Positions 1 through 11,947 of a stretch of 64,000 bases of DNA are shown here, one piece after another (the stretch's first letter is position 1; each line of letters starts with the position of its first letter). The DNA is taken from contig OX411559.1 of NCBI GenBank assembly GCA_948146395.1, forward strand, positions 35,792,215 through 35,856,214, read 5' to 3'. Source of the DNA: Fragum whitleyi (taxonomy: Eukaryota > Mollusca > Bivalvia > Cardiida > Cardiidae). Made by a program: the position numbers and the translations under genes. The notes beneath the pieces were generated by a model that made no database searches, had not been told where the DNA came from, and saw only the letters and a list, made by a program, of their open reading frames with translations.

Positions 1-1049
1 TTATATGTAGTAAATGAGATATGGTATCAGACTGATAAATGATATAGAGATTATTATCAGATTGAGTAAGGAAGATTTGAAGGTCATATGATTATTTTTC
101 TACAAATGTACTATCTTTCAATACATCCCGAGGCTGTGGCTGCATTTTAGTTGATATACATGTTGACTGCAACTCTTGCAGTCAGAGGTTTGAACCTATG
201 CTGGAAATAAAAATTCTTTCCAACATTTGTCTCCCACCATTTGGGGAATAATAACCTAAATTTGATGAGTAACTTGAAGTTCAGTTGGAATTGGGGAGGG
301 GGGGGGGGGTAGTAGAGGTTTCAGAATTCATTGAAGAACATGTTCAAGAACCAGTCATAGAAGTTCAAGAACTAGTCATTGAAGTCTGTGAACCACCATT
401 TTATGTTCTAGAATATTCAAGAACCAGTTCTTGAACTTTTTTTGCAGAGGCACTGGTGTGATAAATACAGGTTGAACGATGTTTGTTCATCACACAGTGG
501 GTTTCTGATTTGTCAGGAATTACTGTTGATGCTATGTATAGGCCAGACTATCTTCTTGCTATTAGACTGGAAGGTTGCTTCAAATTACCAATCATTCCAT
601 TCTCTTGGCTAAATGGGTTTCTGATTGGTCAAACAGAAGGTATTCTAAGAAATACCATGTAATTTGTATAATTCCCTATAATTTTATCCTAATCAACTTA
701 CATAGAGGTCAAATAGCTGAAATGCCTGTAATGTACTCAAACCACAGACTTCTCAGTACAGTAAAACTTCTATTTAGCCACCACTTATGGGATCACCTGA
801 AAAAGCAATCGGTAAAGAGAATAGTCGCTTACTACATGTTTTGTTTACGTTTACAAATTAAATACATATACTTTTGATGGAATATGTATGTAATAGCAAA
901 GTACTGAATATTACTATGTCATTTATTTCTAATGAGTTTTAGTGACAAAGAATTTACTTTCAATGATTTTAAGACCAATATCTATCTAATTTTAAGATAT
1001 TTTGATTTAAAGAAAGGGAATTTGATAACAGTGGCTAAATTAAAAATGG
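1..1049. other. anonymous non-coding stretch
   Basis: No coding region is supported. It contains a run of G around 296-310 and loosely repeated 'caagaaccagtc/ttcaagaactag' motifs at 340-445, with related motifs near 26.1 kb. The 100-codon open frame at 575-877 has no recognisable domain and is treated as chance. Confidence 0.5.
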
Positions 1050-1330
1050 TTGCTTGATAGACATGGTTGCTCGAGCAAGATGGCTGGAGGTCCTGGGTTC
1101 GATCCCTGACGAACTTGTCTTTTTGGACTATTTGTCTTCTACCAATGGGTTGATAATTGTAGACCTATGTGGAATAGCAGCTGGAGGCTAGGAAAGGATG
1201 TAATGGTTGTACTTGTGGGAGAAATACCAGGAATCCATTGTAAGGAGCTCCATCTGCTGTGATGTGACTGAAAAATTGTGGAAAGTGGTTTAAATCTATT
1301 ATAATCAACCATTTGAGCAAGATGGACTGT
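1050..1330 (+). repeat. tRNA-derived SINE copy
   Basis: A pol III B-box-like GGTTCGATCCC lies at 1096-1106. It is followed by a body (caccaatgggttga, ggaggctaggaaaggatg, gaaataccaggaatcc) that recurs at 4.4, 41.4 and 50.4 kb and, reversed, at 46.2, 47.3 and 61.5 kb. A tRNA-like head plus a shared body is the normal SINE layout. A molluscan V-SINE-type family is possible but was not checked. This copy is diverged and lacks the clean (AATC)n tail. Confidence 0.7.
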
Positions 1331-2124
1331 ACTTGACCTCAATCTGGCTGTTAGACCTTGTCAGAATTATTCGACGTGTTCAAAGCAACACTGTTGTAAG
1401 TGCCTATATATTATTCTCATTCTAAGAAATCAGAGTCCTTATAAGTTTCTCTCGCTTTGTGATGTGATGTGAATAAATGTCGCGACATATATTTCTTTTG
1501 TTGGGATGATGTGAATAAACTTTGCAAATATGAATAAAAGATTCAAAACTGTATAAAGATGAAGCGTGTAATTTGATGTTCACTCCTTAGTCACATACGA
1601 ATTTTAAGTACATTTACATCTTACGATGGTAATATTTGATGAGCTTAGCAAATCTGATATTTTGATACAAAAAAGGGTAAAAAAGATGGTTTATGATATA
1701 TTGAATTAAGGTAATTGAGATTTTTTTTTGCATAGGATTTAACATCACATTCTAATCATGTTGTAGAACTGGTGCACCTATCTATGGTTTCCCGTAGTTT
1801 CAAGCAACAGTGCAACAACTTTATTTACTAGTAACCCATTCCTGAACAATTCTGATCTCCCACCTCTGAAGAAGAAAATCCAAGCTTCTTAAAACATTGT
1901 GGACGAGAAAGAAATAAATTTCTTAAGTGTCAACAATGTTTTCTTTCCTAGAAAACGAAGATTTTAACATTTCATCAACTAAACCATGTTGACTACAATT
2001 TCCTTGAATTAGTACATGTATGTTTAAAATTTTTAGTTTTATTATGTTATGGTCAACCCTAAATAAAGTAACTCATTCTGCATAAACATTATACTGACTC
2101 GTTTTGAATTTTATCATGGTATAA

Positions 2125-2370
2125 TAACCCTTGTCATGCTGAACTAGGAATTTTCCTGCTTTTGCAGGAGGTATAGACAAAGATCAGCCTGCACATATGT
2201 GCAGTCTAATCTAAGTATATACCACCTGAACTTTATTTTTAAACCAGAAAAGTTTTATAATCATATTTTCAATGAAATTTTGACTCACAATTAGTGCATA
2301 CTGTGCTCTTGGCACTTAGATTTAATTGTAATTTTGAAAGATTTTTTATTCAGCATGACAGTTAAGGGTT
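2125..2370 (+). mobile_element. TTAA-type MITE, copy 1
   Basis: The left end reads TAACCCTTGTCATGCTGAA and the right end TTCAGCATGACAG plus a slightly disrupted GGG. The interior has the family's GCAGGAGGTATAGACAAAG block and the 16-bp palindrome CTGCACATATGTGCAG. It belongs to the family best seen at 19481-19720. Confidence 0.75.
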
Positions 2371-4361
2371 TAAACTTTCATTTTCAGACTTGTGTTCAAT
2401 TTGGTTATTCATTTATAAATTTATTTGTTTTAATTATTAATTTATTTATCATCAGGCTAAGTTTCCAGTCTGATTTTGCCACAAAATTCCTGAATTCTTT
2501 GAGACTTTTTATGAGGAAGGATAGTTTTTCACACCATACAACCGGTTGCGGCGATGACGGGTGAGAGTCAACGATGACAGCATCGGAACATTATGCCGAG
2601 GAGACGGTAGGTCAAATAAATTTATTCGTGTAAATAAACGATTGAAGCTTTGGTATTCTAAAGCAGATAAATAATCGTGTAAGTGTTCAGCGCTTCTATA
2701 GAATAAATCTTTTCTCATATCCCTCCCAAATAAGGCCACAATCATTGATTATTTCGGAGGTTTCCCATTAAAAGTTACGAAATTTGACTTTAAGCTCTCA
2801 TATTTCACCTATCTCTCAATAAATGCTAGTTTAACTTGTACACAGCTGAAGTCTAATCATCTGCCAATATTTCTTCCAAATTTGAAGCCATAATTAAAAA
2901 AAATAAACACACAGCGGGTCCCCAAAGACGACATGTAGTAAGAAAAATGTTGCCTCTGTAGACAGTCGGAATTTCACGGAGTTGACGTAGATGACAGAAC
3001 TGAATTATTTGTGATTGCCGATGTCGACAGACCCATATTCAGATTCTCGCATAAAAATGATCATTTTTGGTGTCGTATTTTTCAATAACACACCAAAACA
3101 ATTTAGATCGACATACATGCTGACATTCATGTCCACTATTTTTCAAATGATGTGTCATATCGAAAAATCATTCAAGGGATTTAAAAACTCACAAACCAAG
3201 AAAAAACAGTTGTGATCAGGCTGAATATCTCGTATACGTTTTTTTTACTTGTAATTCCAGTGACTTAGTATACATTCGACGAGTCAAAAAAAGCATTTCT
3301 ATTGGAAAACATAGTTGGCCTGTCTTTCATTAATTTTCGTTAACTTTCGATAATATCCACGAGTTCACAAGACTGATTTTTATTTTAGATAAAATAAAAT
3401 CTTGCTAACATAGCCAGAGATCGAAAAAGGAGGATTATGAAAAGTGAAAAATCTATCCGTAACTTTTCTTAAACCTAGTTTTATTTTATGTAAAGGCCAC
3501 TGAGGATATAGCCCATTCTATTTTGTTATCACGATTGGTTATATAATGTAATGTGTTAAATAATGTGACATGAATGTAATGTTTGCCTATTTTTTTATCC
3601 ATATAAGGAAGTGGGTTTCGAATACTGAAGAAGGTAAGCAGGAATATTAAATGAGCCACAGACCAACAATGTTATATATAAACAAATTTGTTTACAAATA
3701 TAAACAAAAACGGCGATTAAATTCCTAAATCTATTTTCTTATAATAACGCTTTCTAACGCTAAACAATAAAAATGCATAAAACGAAGAAGAAGAAGAAGA
3801 TAAAGAAAAAGAAGAAGTAGTTGATTAGATTTCCACCATTAAATCAGTGTATAAAGTCAGTTTCAAATGCATAGGGTGTTTTTTTTATTTGAACTAAAAA
3901 CAAAATGTTGGATTATTTTTGAGAACATGAAAAGGATAGGTTTACAAAATTGAAATACACACTTCATGCGTGAATCACTGACATGCATATCAAATGCTAG
4001 AGAAGCATGTGTAATTTTTATCGAAGCAACAATCTTAAAAAGGCGCACATGTTCCTCGAAAAGAAACAAACCGCTTCTGAAGTTTAGACATTCCAAATCA
4101 CGAGATCGAAATCCTTTCAATTTGACACTCGCAGAGGGAGTTTTAATTTTTTTTTTTTTTTTTTTTTTTAATTTACCAATGTTTTTTCGGGATGTAAAAT
4201 GTCACATGGAAAAAAATAACATTTTACTAAGACATTTTTCTTGGCGTTAGTATGAAATAAAGTGTAAAGAAACACATCACAAAACTCATGTTTTGTTACA
4301 ATGGTCAACGTAAAACTCCTTTCAAATTGTCCTAAATTTGTCAACTTTGAAAGATATCGGT

Positions 4362-4543
4362 CTCTCACCAATGGTTTGATAATCGTTAACGTATGTGAGA
4401 TAGCAGCTGGAGGCTAGGAAAGGATGTGATGGTTGTACTGGTGAGAGAAATACCAGGAATCCATTGTTAGGTGATCCAGCCGCCGCGATATAACCGCAAA
4501 AATGTTGAAATCGGCGTTAAACTCCATTCAATCAATCAATTAA
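4362..4543 (+). repeat. SINE copy, 5'-truncated
   Basis: It carries the SINE body (gagatagcagctggaggctag, gagaaataccaggaatcc, gatccagccgccgcgatataac) and ends in a clear AATCAATCAATTAAT tail. The tRNA-like head is missing. It lies in the loop of the long-inverted-arm element. Confidence 0.75.
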
Positions 4544-4834
4544 TATTCTTTCTTACCTTCTTAAATGTTCGAAACCCACTTCCTTATATGGATAAACAAT
4601 AAGAAAACATTAAATTCAAGTAACAGTATATACCCAATCATGATAACAGAATAGAATGAGATATATACATAAGGTCAGAGACTCGCACTGCAAGGTCCGA
4701 AGATCGAATCTCCCTCTCACCTTTTCTTATATATTTACATGAAGTAATTTCCTAAAATGAAATAAGCTTTCAGAAAAGTAACGAATAGATTTTTCATTTT
4801 TCATAATCCTCCTTTTCGATCCCTGGCTATGATA

Positions 4835-6073
4835 CGCCCCGGTCTCACAGACCTAAATTTCCAAAATAATGGCGTAGTGCTTCGGGAGAACGCCTCCGAT
4901 TTACCACGAATTCGAGCCGTTTTTCTCCGATCATCCTTGGACGGGGCGTACTTTTAGACATACACGAGGTGTGTTCCCGACGGGTTGCGAAAAAATACGA
5001 TGCGATACGATTTACTACGCTTTTGCCGCGATTTTGTTTCGAAGTACCCCGAGTTTTGGAGCCGAGTTACTACGGAACAGTACGATCTAGACCGACTGTC
5101 CCGATTTCTTACTACGATGGACTACGATCCACAAAAATGTAATGCGACATACGCCGATAGATCCAGATCGACTACGAGTTTGAAATCTTTTTTCAGGATT
5201 ATGCCCTGATTTCGTACACTGGGTGGGTATATATCTTCCGTGATTTAACAGCAAAAAAGTCAGTTATCATATGGATATTAGAGTGATAGTGAGAAATTCG
5301 AGGATCGTGTCCTTTTCATCCTCTGTCAGGTTCCCGTGTTTGAACGGCTTCTTTTTCTTAATGACAGGGGGCTGAGTGTCGACGTCATCCTCAAACTCAT
5401 TATGCAGGACAACTGGCTAATCCGGCATGACATCAGGGTCAGGTTGATTCTCTATGCTTTATAGTGGAGCTTTGGTGCTTGATGGAGGAGGCATATCTGT
5501 TGTAGCCGACTGCTTTTGTTTCGAACGCCCCCATTTTGGTCCCATTGTATCGAAGTATAGGGAAGCGTCTCGTTCAAAGGTTTTGCACTGAATGAATTGT
5601 TTTCAAAGTTGATTCACCATTTTATACTCCTCAGAATTCGGGGTACTTCGTAGTACTACGAGATGATATCTTAGCAGTTCGTAGTTATTCGGTGTAGCTC
5701 GGGTTGCTAGTCGCGTATCTCGTCGTAGTTCATCGGCAAGAATCGGGAGTTACTCGTAGTGCATCGGCGTTTTTCGGGGTTCATCGCTGAGGTAGGTACG
5801 CCGAAATAGGACCTATTCTGTCGACGAATAACGCCAATTTGCTTACTACGAACAACGACGACTTAGTACGAGGTACGCCGAGGTGCGCCGATTTCGGCAC
5901 GATTTTCCAAATCGGGAGAAAAGTTTGCGCATGTTGAAATTTTTGTCCCGATTAATTTTTGATCCCGAATTTATGCCGATTTGAGTCAAGAGGCGCTATG
6001 ACTCTCCCGAAGCTAGCCGATTTCGCGCCGATTTTGATATTTTCGAAATCGGGATTAAATCGGGGTCTGTGAG
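4835..6073. mobile_element. Nested DNA element with CTCACAGACC inverted ends
   Basis: This segment is absent from the matching point of the other arm (near 3405-3410), so it was inserted. Its ends are inverted copies of CTCACAGACC followed by an A/C-rich then GATTT-type stretch. Subterminal regions (4890-5200, 5635-5900) are unusually rich in TACGA, CGTAG and CCGAT words compared with the AT-rich surroundings. A reverse-strand coding remnant lies in the centre. The target-site duplication could not be fixed. Confidence 0.65.
5267..5545 (-). pseudogene. Broken coding remnant inside the nested element (transposase N-terminus?)
   Basis: Read on the minus strand from an ATG at 5545, a single 93-codon frame is interrupted by two stops (one TAA, one TAG) and ends at TGA 5267-5269. 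It begins MGPKWGRSKQKQ, has a proline/serine-rich stretch, an acidic NEFEDDVDTQ segment, a KKKK basic patch and a C-terminal NLTEDEKDTILEFL segment, reminiscent of Myb/SANT-like helices in transposase N-termini. It sits centrally in a TIR-bounded element, which suggests the first exon of a deleted transposase. The family assignment is inference. Confidence 0.4.
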
Positions 6074-7181
6074 CAAGATTTTACTTTATCTAAAAAAAAT
6101 TCTTCACGGTGAACTCGTGGATATTATCGAAAGTTAACGAAAATTAATGAAAGACAGGCCAACTATGTTTTCCAATAGAAATGCTTTTTTGACTCGTCTA
6201 ATGTATACTAAGTCACTGGAATTACAAGTAAAAAACGTATACGAGATATTCAGTCTGATCACAACTGTTTTTTTCTTGGTTTGTGAGTATTTGAAATCCT
6301 ACATTAAAACTCTTGAATTATTTTTCGATATGACACATCATTTGAAGAATAGTGAACATGAATGTCAGCATGTATGTCGATCTAAATTGTTTTGGTGTGT
6401 TATTGAGAAATACGACACCAAAAATGATCATTTTTATGCGAGAATCTGAATATGGGTCTGTCGACATCGGCAATAACAAATAATTCAGTTCTGTCATCTA
6501 CGTCAACTCCGTGAAATTCCGACTGTCTACAGAGGCAACATTTTTCTTACTACATGTCGTCTTTAGGGACCCGCTGTGTGTTTATTTTTTTGAATTATGG
6601 CTTCAAATTTGGAAGAAATATCGATGGATGATTAGACTTCAGCTGTGTACAAGTTAAACTAGCATTTACTGAGAGATAGGCGAAATATAAGAGCATAAAG
6701 TCAAATTTCGTAACTTTTCATGGGAAACCTCCGAAATAATCAATGATTGTGGCCTTATTTGGGAGGGATATGAGAAAAGATTTATTCTATAGAAGCGCTG
6801 AACACTTACACGATCATTTATCTGCTTTAGAATACCAAAGCTTCAATCGTTTATTTACACGAATAAATTTATTTGACCTACCGTCTCCTCGGCATAATGT
6901 TCCGATGCCGTCATCGTTGACTCTCACCCGTCATCGCCGTAACCGGTTGTACAGTGTGGTTTTTGTAATGTTCTGGATTTGAGATCAACGCCCCCTCGTT
7001 CAAGCTGGTAAAAAATAGGAGGAGAAAAAGTTATTGAAAAGAAGGGATTATATACCATGAAAACAGATTCATCAATCCTTTCTACGTTGAACCCAGACAC
7101 TCAATTTTGAATTGATAGCGAAATTTTCTTCTTCTTGGAAAAAGAAGAAGTCCAAATGACGTTTATTTCAGCTAATGTAAT

Positions 7182-7257
7182 TGAGGGGTCAGTACAACAC
7201 TATTGTTAGTGCCTATATATTTATAGGCACTAACAATAGTTTTGCATTTACTCCTCA
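7182..7257. repeat. Short palindromic element (GGGGTCAGTACAA family), copy P1
   Basis: Arms TGAGGGGTCAGTACAA... and the complementary ...TTTGCATTTACTCCTCA enclose a perfect 19-bp inner stem (ACTATTGTTAGTGCCTATA) with a 4-nt loop. The hairpin is 76 nt, the size of a pre-miRNA-like foldback. Related copies are at 27.9 (split), 32.4, 33.2, 46.5, 57.1 and 62.9 kb. Confidence 0.7.
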
Positions 7258-8035
7258 TATTTAAGTTGTAATGGTACCTCTATGAAAGAGACAAAAAAAA
7301 TGTTTTCATGAAGATATGAAATATAAAACTTGAACTCACTGATGTATTAATTTGTTTTGCCTATACAATTGTTTCATACCTTTAATGAATTGATGAAAAA
7401 TATTCTTTTGCATTCTTTACTCTCTTAATTAGAAGTCTAAACAACAATTAATACAATGAAAAGCAAACAAAAACACAATGAACAACAACAACAACAACAA
7501 CCCAGAAACTGAAAGGATGATCACTATTGTTGTAAATATAAATTTTGATAGCCAGATCAGATATAAAAAATATGATTTCTCCAAATATGAATCTATAATG
7601 ACTTAATTTAAATTAGTTTCCTATAACATCATGCTAAAATAGTTGAAATCATCAAATCCTGTAATAAAAGACAGACATTCAACAACAAACTTTTGGATGA
7701 ATATGTTGTTGTTGTTTACAGAGATGATCAAAAGTGTACAAATCAGTCAATCATGCCAGATTTTGTAGTGAGAAAAAGAGTTTGAAGCACAGATGAGCAT
7801 ATGTTATAATTGTTAGCATCTATTTTGGTGTTGAAAGCTATAAACAACAGTAAACCTACCCTGACCTTTGAGATTCTTTAGGTGTCTTGTCAGTGTGCGA
7901 GAAAAGCCTCGTAACTACAGCTTATTTAAGCTGAAGTTACAAGGTTTCGGTTTGTCCACTGATGTAAAACAAAGATTACAGGTTTTCTTGATCTTGGATA
8001 TATAGTGATAGATTATAAATTCCTATTGTAGACCT
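7258..8035. other. Non-coding stretch with AAC microsatellite and hairpin
   Basis: It holds an (AAC)n run near 7484-7500 and a hairpin at 7911-7945 with arms AACTaCAGCTTa / aAGCTGaAGTT, a member of the dispersed AACTTCAGCTTG palindrome family. No gene is supported. Confidence 0.5.
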
Positions 8036-8053
8036 GGGGCCTCTTTCAAGAAA
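8036..8053 (+). repeat. Left terminal inverted repeat, GGGGCCTCTTTCAAGAAA
   Basis: This 18-bp sequence is the exact reverse complement of 20090-20107, apart from homopolymer wobble at its inner edge. Both copies are followed inward by CGTACGAT-rich sequence. A shorter ggctttcaagaaa motif repeats at about 8103 and 8129. It may be one end of a DNA transposon now holding two other elements. No matching target-site duplication is visible. Confidence 0.5.
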
Positions 8054-9075
8054 GGTCCTACGATCGAAATTTGGTCGTATTGCAATCGTACGATAAAAAT
8101 TGGCTTTCAAGAAATTTTTTGGCTTTCAAGAAAGGCGTCGTATCGTGAAATCTACTATAAAAAATACGACACCTTCAGACAAGTCGTAAATTTTACGATT
8201 TTGTCCCTATGAGCCCAAATTTTTTTCGGATTCCTTTCCAGCTCTCGCGGAAGTTAGAACGATTATCTAGCTATGCATATGCCAAATTTCCAAGTACAAT
8301 ATAGGGTAATAAACGAGATATATTGAAAACAAAAGATGCACCATCATTTCGATGTTTGATTTTACTCTGCGATAATCGTACGATTGTCGCAGAATGTTTT
8401 CATAGTGGTATTCAGTTGTTTATTTACCGTAAGAATCGACCCTTTTGTGATCATGACTGAAAACATTTGCTTACCCTTCCTAGTGACACAGAAAGTGGGA
8501 GATACCAAATCAATAAATTTTTACGCATGTATAAATTACTTACTTTAAAAAAAAAAAAAAAAAAAAACTACTCTCACATTATGCAATATGGTTTCCTGTG
8601 TTTTATGCTTCATGTATGACATAAATTAAAAGGAAAATTCCACAGCCTATAGTCAAAACCATACAATTCTTGATAAATAAGAGGATTTCTTATTGACAAC
8701 AACAACAACATCACCATCAACAACAAAACCGCTGCACTCGATATTTTTTTCTCTCTCTTTTCGTCAAAGATGAACTGAGCTAAAAATCAATTAGATATAA
8801 TAATTGAACGGCGACATTAGGCCAGATGAAATATGGATAAGCTTCATGCAACTGTTGTAGTTACACGGATACGACAACGAGCACTGTACTAGAACCGAAG
8901 TTAGAGTTATCGGTAATTTTGAATGAAGGAGATTGAATATAATATCCATCTAAAGTTAATTTCAATACCACTCCTCTATAGTTCGTTTCAATACCTTCCA
9001 TATAGGCACAGAGCTATACAGATTTGAACAATTACATAACAAATACATGTATAAGAAAAATGGATGAGCCATTTT

Positions 9076-11073
9076 TAGCTCACCTGAGCACGAAGTGCTC
9101 AAGGTGAGCTTTTGTGGTTGTGTGATGTCTGTCGTCCGTCGTCCGTCGTCCGTCGTGCGTCGTGCGTCGTGCGTCGTGTGTCGTCAACATTTACCTTGTA
9201 GACACTCTAGAGGCCACATTTTTTGCCCAATCAACCTGAAATTTGGTCAGAATGATTGTCTTGATGAAATCTCGGACAAGTTCGAAATTGGGTCAAGTGG
9301 GGTCAAAAATGAGGTCACGGGGTCAAATCTTAGAAAAACCTTGTAGGCACTCTAGAAGCCATATTTTGTGCCCAATCAACCTGAAATTTGGTCCAATTGA
9401 TTGTTTTGATGAAATCTCGGACAAGTTCGAAATTGGGTCAAGTGGGGTCAAAAATGAGGTCACGGGGTCAAATCTTAGAAAAACCTTGTAGACACTCTAG
9501 AAGCCATATTTTTTGCCCAATCAACCCACAATTCGGTCAGAATGATTGTCTTGATAATATCTCGGACAAGTTCAAAATTGGGTCAAGCGGGGTCAAAAAT
9601 GAGGTCACAGGGTCAATTCTTAGAAAAACCTTGTAGACACTCTAGAGGCCACATTTTTTGCCCAATCAACCTGAAATTTGGTCAGAATGATCATCTTGAT
9701 GAAATCTCGAACAAGTTCGAAATTGGGTCAAGTGGGGTCAAAAATGAGGTCACGGGGTCAAATCTTAGAAAAACCTTGTAGACACTCTAGAAGCCATATT
9801 TTTTGCCCAATCAACCCGAAATTCGGTCAGAATGATTGTCTTGATAAAATCTCGGACAAGTTCGAAATTGGGTCAAGCGGGGTCAAAAATGAGGTCACAG
9901 GGTCAATTCTTAGAAAAACCTTGTATACACTCTAGAGGCCACATTTTTTGCCCAATCAACCTGAAATTTGGTCAGAATGATCATCTTGATGAAATCTCTG
10001 ACAAGTTTAAAATTGGGTCAAGTGGGGTAAAAAATGAGGTCACGGGGTCAAATCTTAGAAAAACCTTGTAGACACTCTAGAGGCCACATTTTTTGCCCAA
10101 TCAACCTGAAATTTGGTCAGAATGATCATCTTGATGAAATCTCGAACAAGTTCGAAATTGGGTCAAGTGGGGTCAAAAATGAGGTCACTGGGTCAAATCT
10201 TAGAAAAACCTTGTAGACACTCTAGAAGCCATATTTTGTGCCCAATCAACCTGAAATTTGGTCAGAATGATTGTCTTGATGAAATCTGGGACAAGTTCGA
10301 TATTGGGTCAAGCGGGGTCAAAAATGAGGTCACAGGGTCAATTCTTAGAAACTCTTGTAGACACTCTAGAAGCCATATTTTTTGCCCAATCAACCCGATA
10401 TTTGGTCAGTATGATCATCTTGATGAAATCTCGGACAAGTTCGAAATTGGGTCAAGTGGGGTCAAAAATGAGGTCACGGGGTCAAATTTTAGAAAAACCT
10501 TGTAGACACTCTAGAAGCCATATTTTTTGCCCAATCAACCTGAAATTTGGTCAGAATGATTGTTTTCATGAAATCTCCGTCAAATTAGAAATTGGGTCAA
10601 GTGGGGTCAAAAATGAGGTCACGGGGTCAATTCTTAGAAAAACCTTGTAGACACTCTAGAAGCCATATTTTGTGCCCAATCAACCTGAAATTTGGTCAGA
10701 ATGATTGTCTTGATAAAATCTCGGACAAGTTCTAAATTGGGTCAAGTGGGGTCAAAAATGAGGTCACAGGGTCAAATATTGGAAAAACCTTGTAGACACT
10801 CTAGAAGCCATACTTTTTGCCTGATCAACCTGAAAATTGGTCAGAATGATCATCTTGATGAAATCTAGGTCAATTTTGAAATTGGGTAAAGTGGGATCAA
10901 AAATGCGGTCACGGGGTCAAATCTTAGAAAAACCTTGTAAGCAGTATAGAGGCATCATTTTTGCCCAATCGACCTGAAATTTGGTAAGAATTCTTCATCT
11001 TTTCTAAAGCTACTTTAAACTATTTTCGACAGTTCATTCAGGTGAGCGATTTAGGGCCACTATGGCCCTCTTG
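9076..11073 (+). mobile_element. Helitron-like non-autonomous element, family A, with 145-bp array
   Basis: The 5' end is a hairpin (AGCTCACC...GAGCACgaaGTGCTC...GGTGAGCT, 9077-9110). A GTCGTCC/GTGCGTC microsatellite follows (about 9126-9185), then a tandem array, then the 3' end CAGGTGAGCGA and a terminal hairpin GGGCCactatGGCCC followed by TCTTGTTTT. The subterminal CGCTCACCTG of the 3' end is inverted relative to the 5' end. Other copies at 57.4 and 47.6-49.6 kb share both ends. A terminal hairpin and no clear duplication fit Helentron/Helitron-type non-autonomous elements. There is no Rep/helicase coding. Confidence 0.75.
9196..10990 (+). repeat. 145-bp tandem array, about 12 units
   Basis: Unit starts (ttgtagacactctag) fall at 9196, 9341, 9486, 9631, 9776, 9921, 10066, 10211, 10356, 10500, 10645 and 10790, with a decayed start at 10935. 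The step is 145 bp, once 144. Because 145 is not a multiple of 3, the overlapping open frames with repeated motifs are by-products, not genes. Units of two subtypes (aggccac/aagtggg versus aagccat/aagcggg) alternate in part, giving a 290-bp dimer period at about 9486-10066. Confidence 0.95.
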
Positions 11074-11209
11074 TTTTATCTTACCCTTTTAAAAATGTTG
11101 TATTCTTATACATGCTAATACTTCACCAGAAAACAACCAACCAACCAAACAATAATAAAATATAATGATAATAAAGTCATACACCGAAAACTTGGTGGAG
11201 ATGATCATT

Positions 11210-11539
11210 AATGGATGATTATGTGTGTATTCACATATAATTGGGTTTATGTTGATTATGATAAGGCTGCTTCTTATCACTCGTGAGTCATTCTGAATAT
11301 TGCACTATAACTTTTTCTCCCTTTAGAGCCTCTCAACTGATTTATATGCATATTAGTATATATTGTTGATATATTCCCTTGAGCTCCTCTAATCTATCAC
11401 GTATTTAGTACATGTAGGATGCTGCAGTCCAATTAGGAAGATGCGTACTCAAAATCACGTGACTTCTTTGTCTGAGTGCAGCATCATTTCGACGTGGCAC
11501 TTTAGTATCAATTAAGTTCTGAATATAGCATCACGCTAA
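11210..11539 (+). repeat. Split direct repeat A1
   Basis: 330 bp, read as identical to A2 (17907-18236). It contains a 9-bp inverted pair GATGCTGCA (11418-11426) / TGCAGCATC (11477-11485). As the 5' terminal repeat it probably carries the promoter of the element's genomic RNA (inference). Confidence 0.95.
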
Positions 11540-11947
11540 TATATCACTTCGTTATTCTTTGTTCTCAAACGTTTGCGGGACTTTTATTAAATTTGTGTTT
11601 AAAATCTGGACTTATAAAGTGTGGGAGTTTAATCCGTCTAGCATTCGGATTATTCCAAAAGGACCGAAAATCTTTATCAACCTATTTTACAGAACTTTCT
11701 TTGTTCTCGCTGGACTTTCCTTTGTTCAAAACAACTACCGGGACTTATTCTCGCAATTTTTTGCTTTGGGAAGTGACTTTCATAGATTTAGTTTAGATCA
11801 ATAATTATTAATTTTAACGACTTGCTAACGGCATATTCCTCGAACATTTGCCTGCTAAATTTCCATTTAAAATCGACATAATTCTCCATCGAATTTAAAA
11901 TCGGAGTGGTATATCACTATCTAACATTTTAATCGTCAATTCAAACG

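Larger units (their letters stand above)
2530..6958. mobile_element. Long-inverted-arm DNA element with GTTTTT duplication
   Basis: The left arm (2530-3651) is the reverse complement of the right arm (4541-4834 plus 6074-6958), about 1.1 kb each. The terminal inverted repeats start CACAC and share ACAACCGGTT and GGCGATGACGGG. The 6-bp GTTTTT at 2524-2529 and 6959-6964 is a probable target-site duplication. The loop (3652-4540) holds an (AAG)n tract near 3785-3815, a T run at 4147-4170 and a SINE. The right arm is split by a second element at 4835-6073. A 78-79-codon frame occurs in both arms (minus 2509-2745, plus 6743-6982) with no known domain, so it may be chance. No transposase was seen, so the copy is non-autonomous. 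Confidence 0.8.

Noticed and set aside
1096..1106. Stand-alone tRNA gene suggested by GGTTCGATCCC (also 50418-50428)
   Set aside because: No cloverleaf could be drawn around it; the motif is the B box of SINE copies with a common body.
2509..2745. 78-codon frame conserved in both arms (also 6743-6982), as a real small gene
   Set aside because: Identity is explained by the inverted repeat itself; no domain and no evidence of selection from two copies of one element.
9095..10650. Overlapping open frames of 60-130 codons with repeated peptide motifs, as if a tandem-repeat protein
   Set aside because: They arise from the 145-bp array, whose unit length shifts the frame every copy; no single frame crosses the array.
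9196..10990. CRISPR-like array
   Set aside because: Direct repeats are 145 bp with no unique spacers, and the sequence is eukaryotic.
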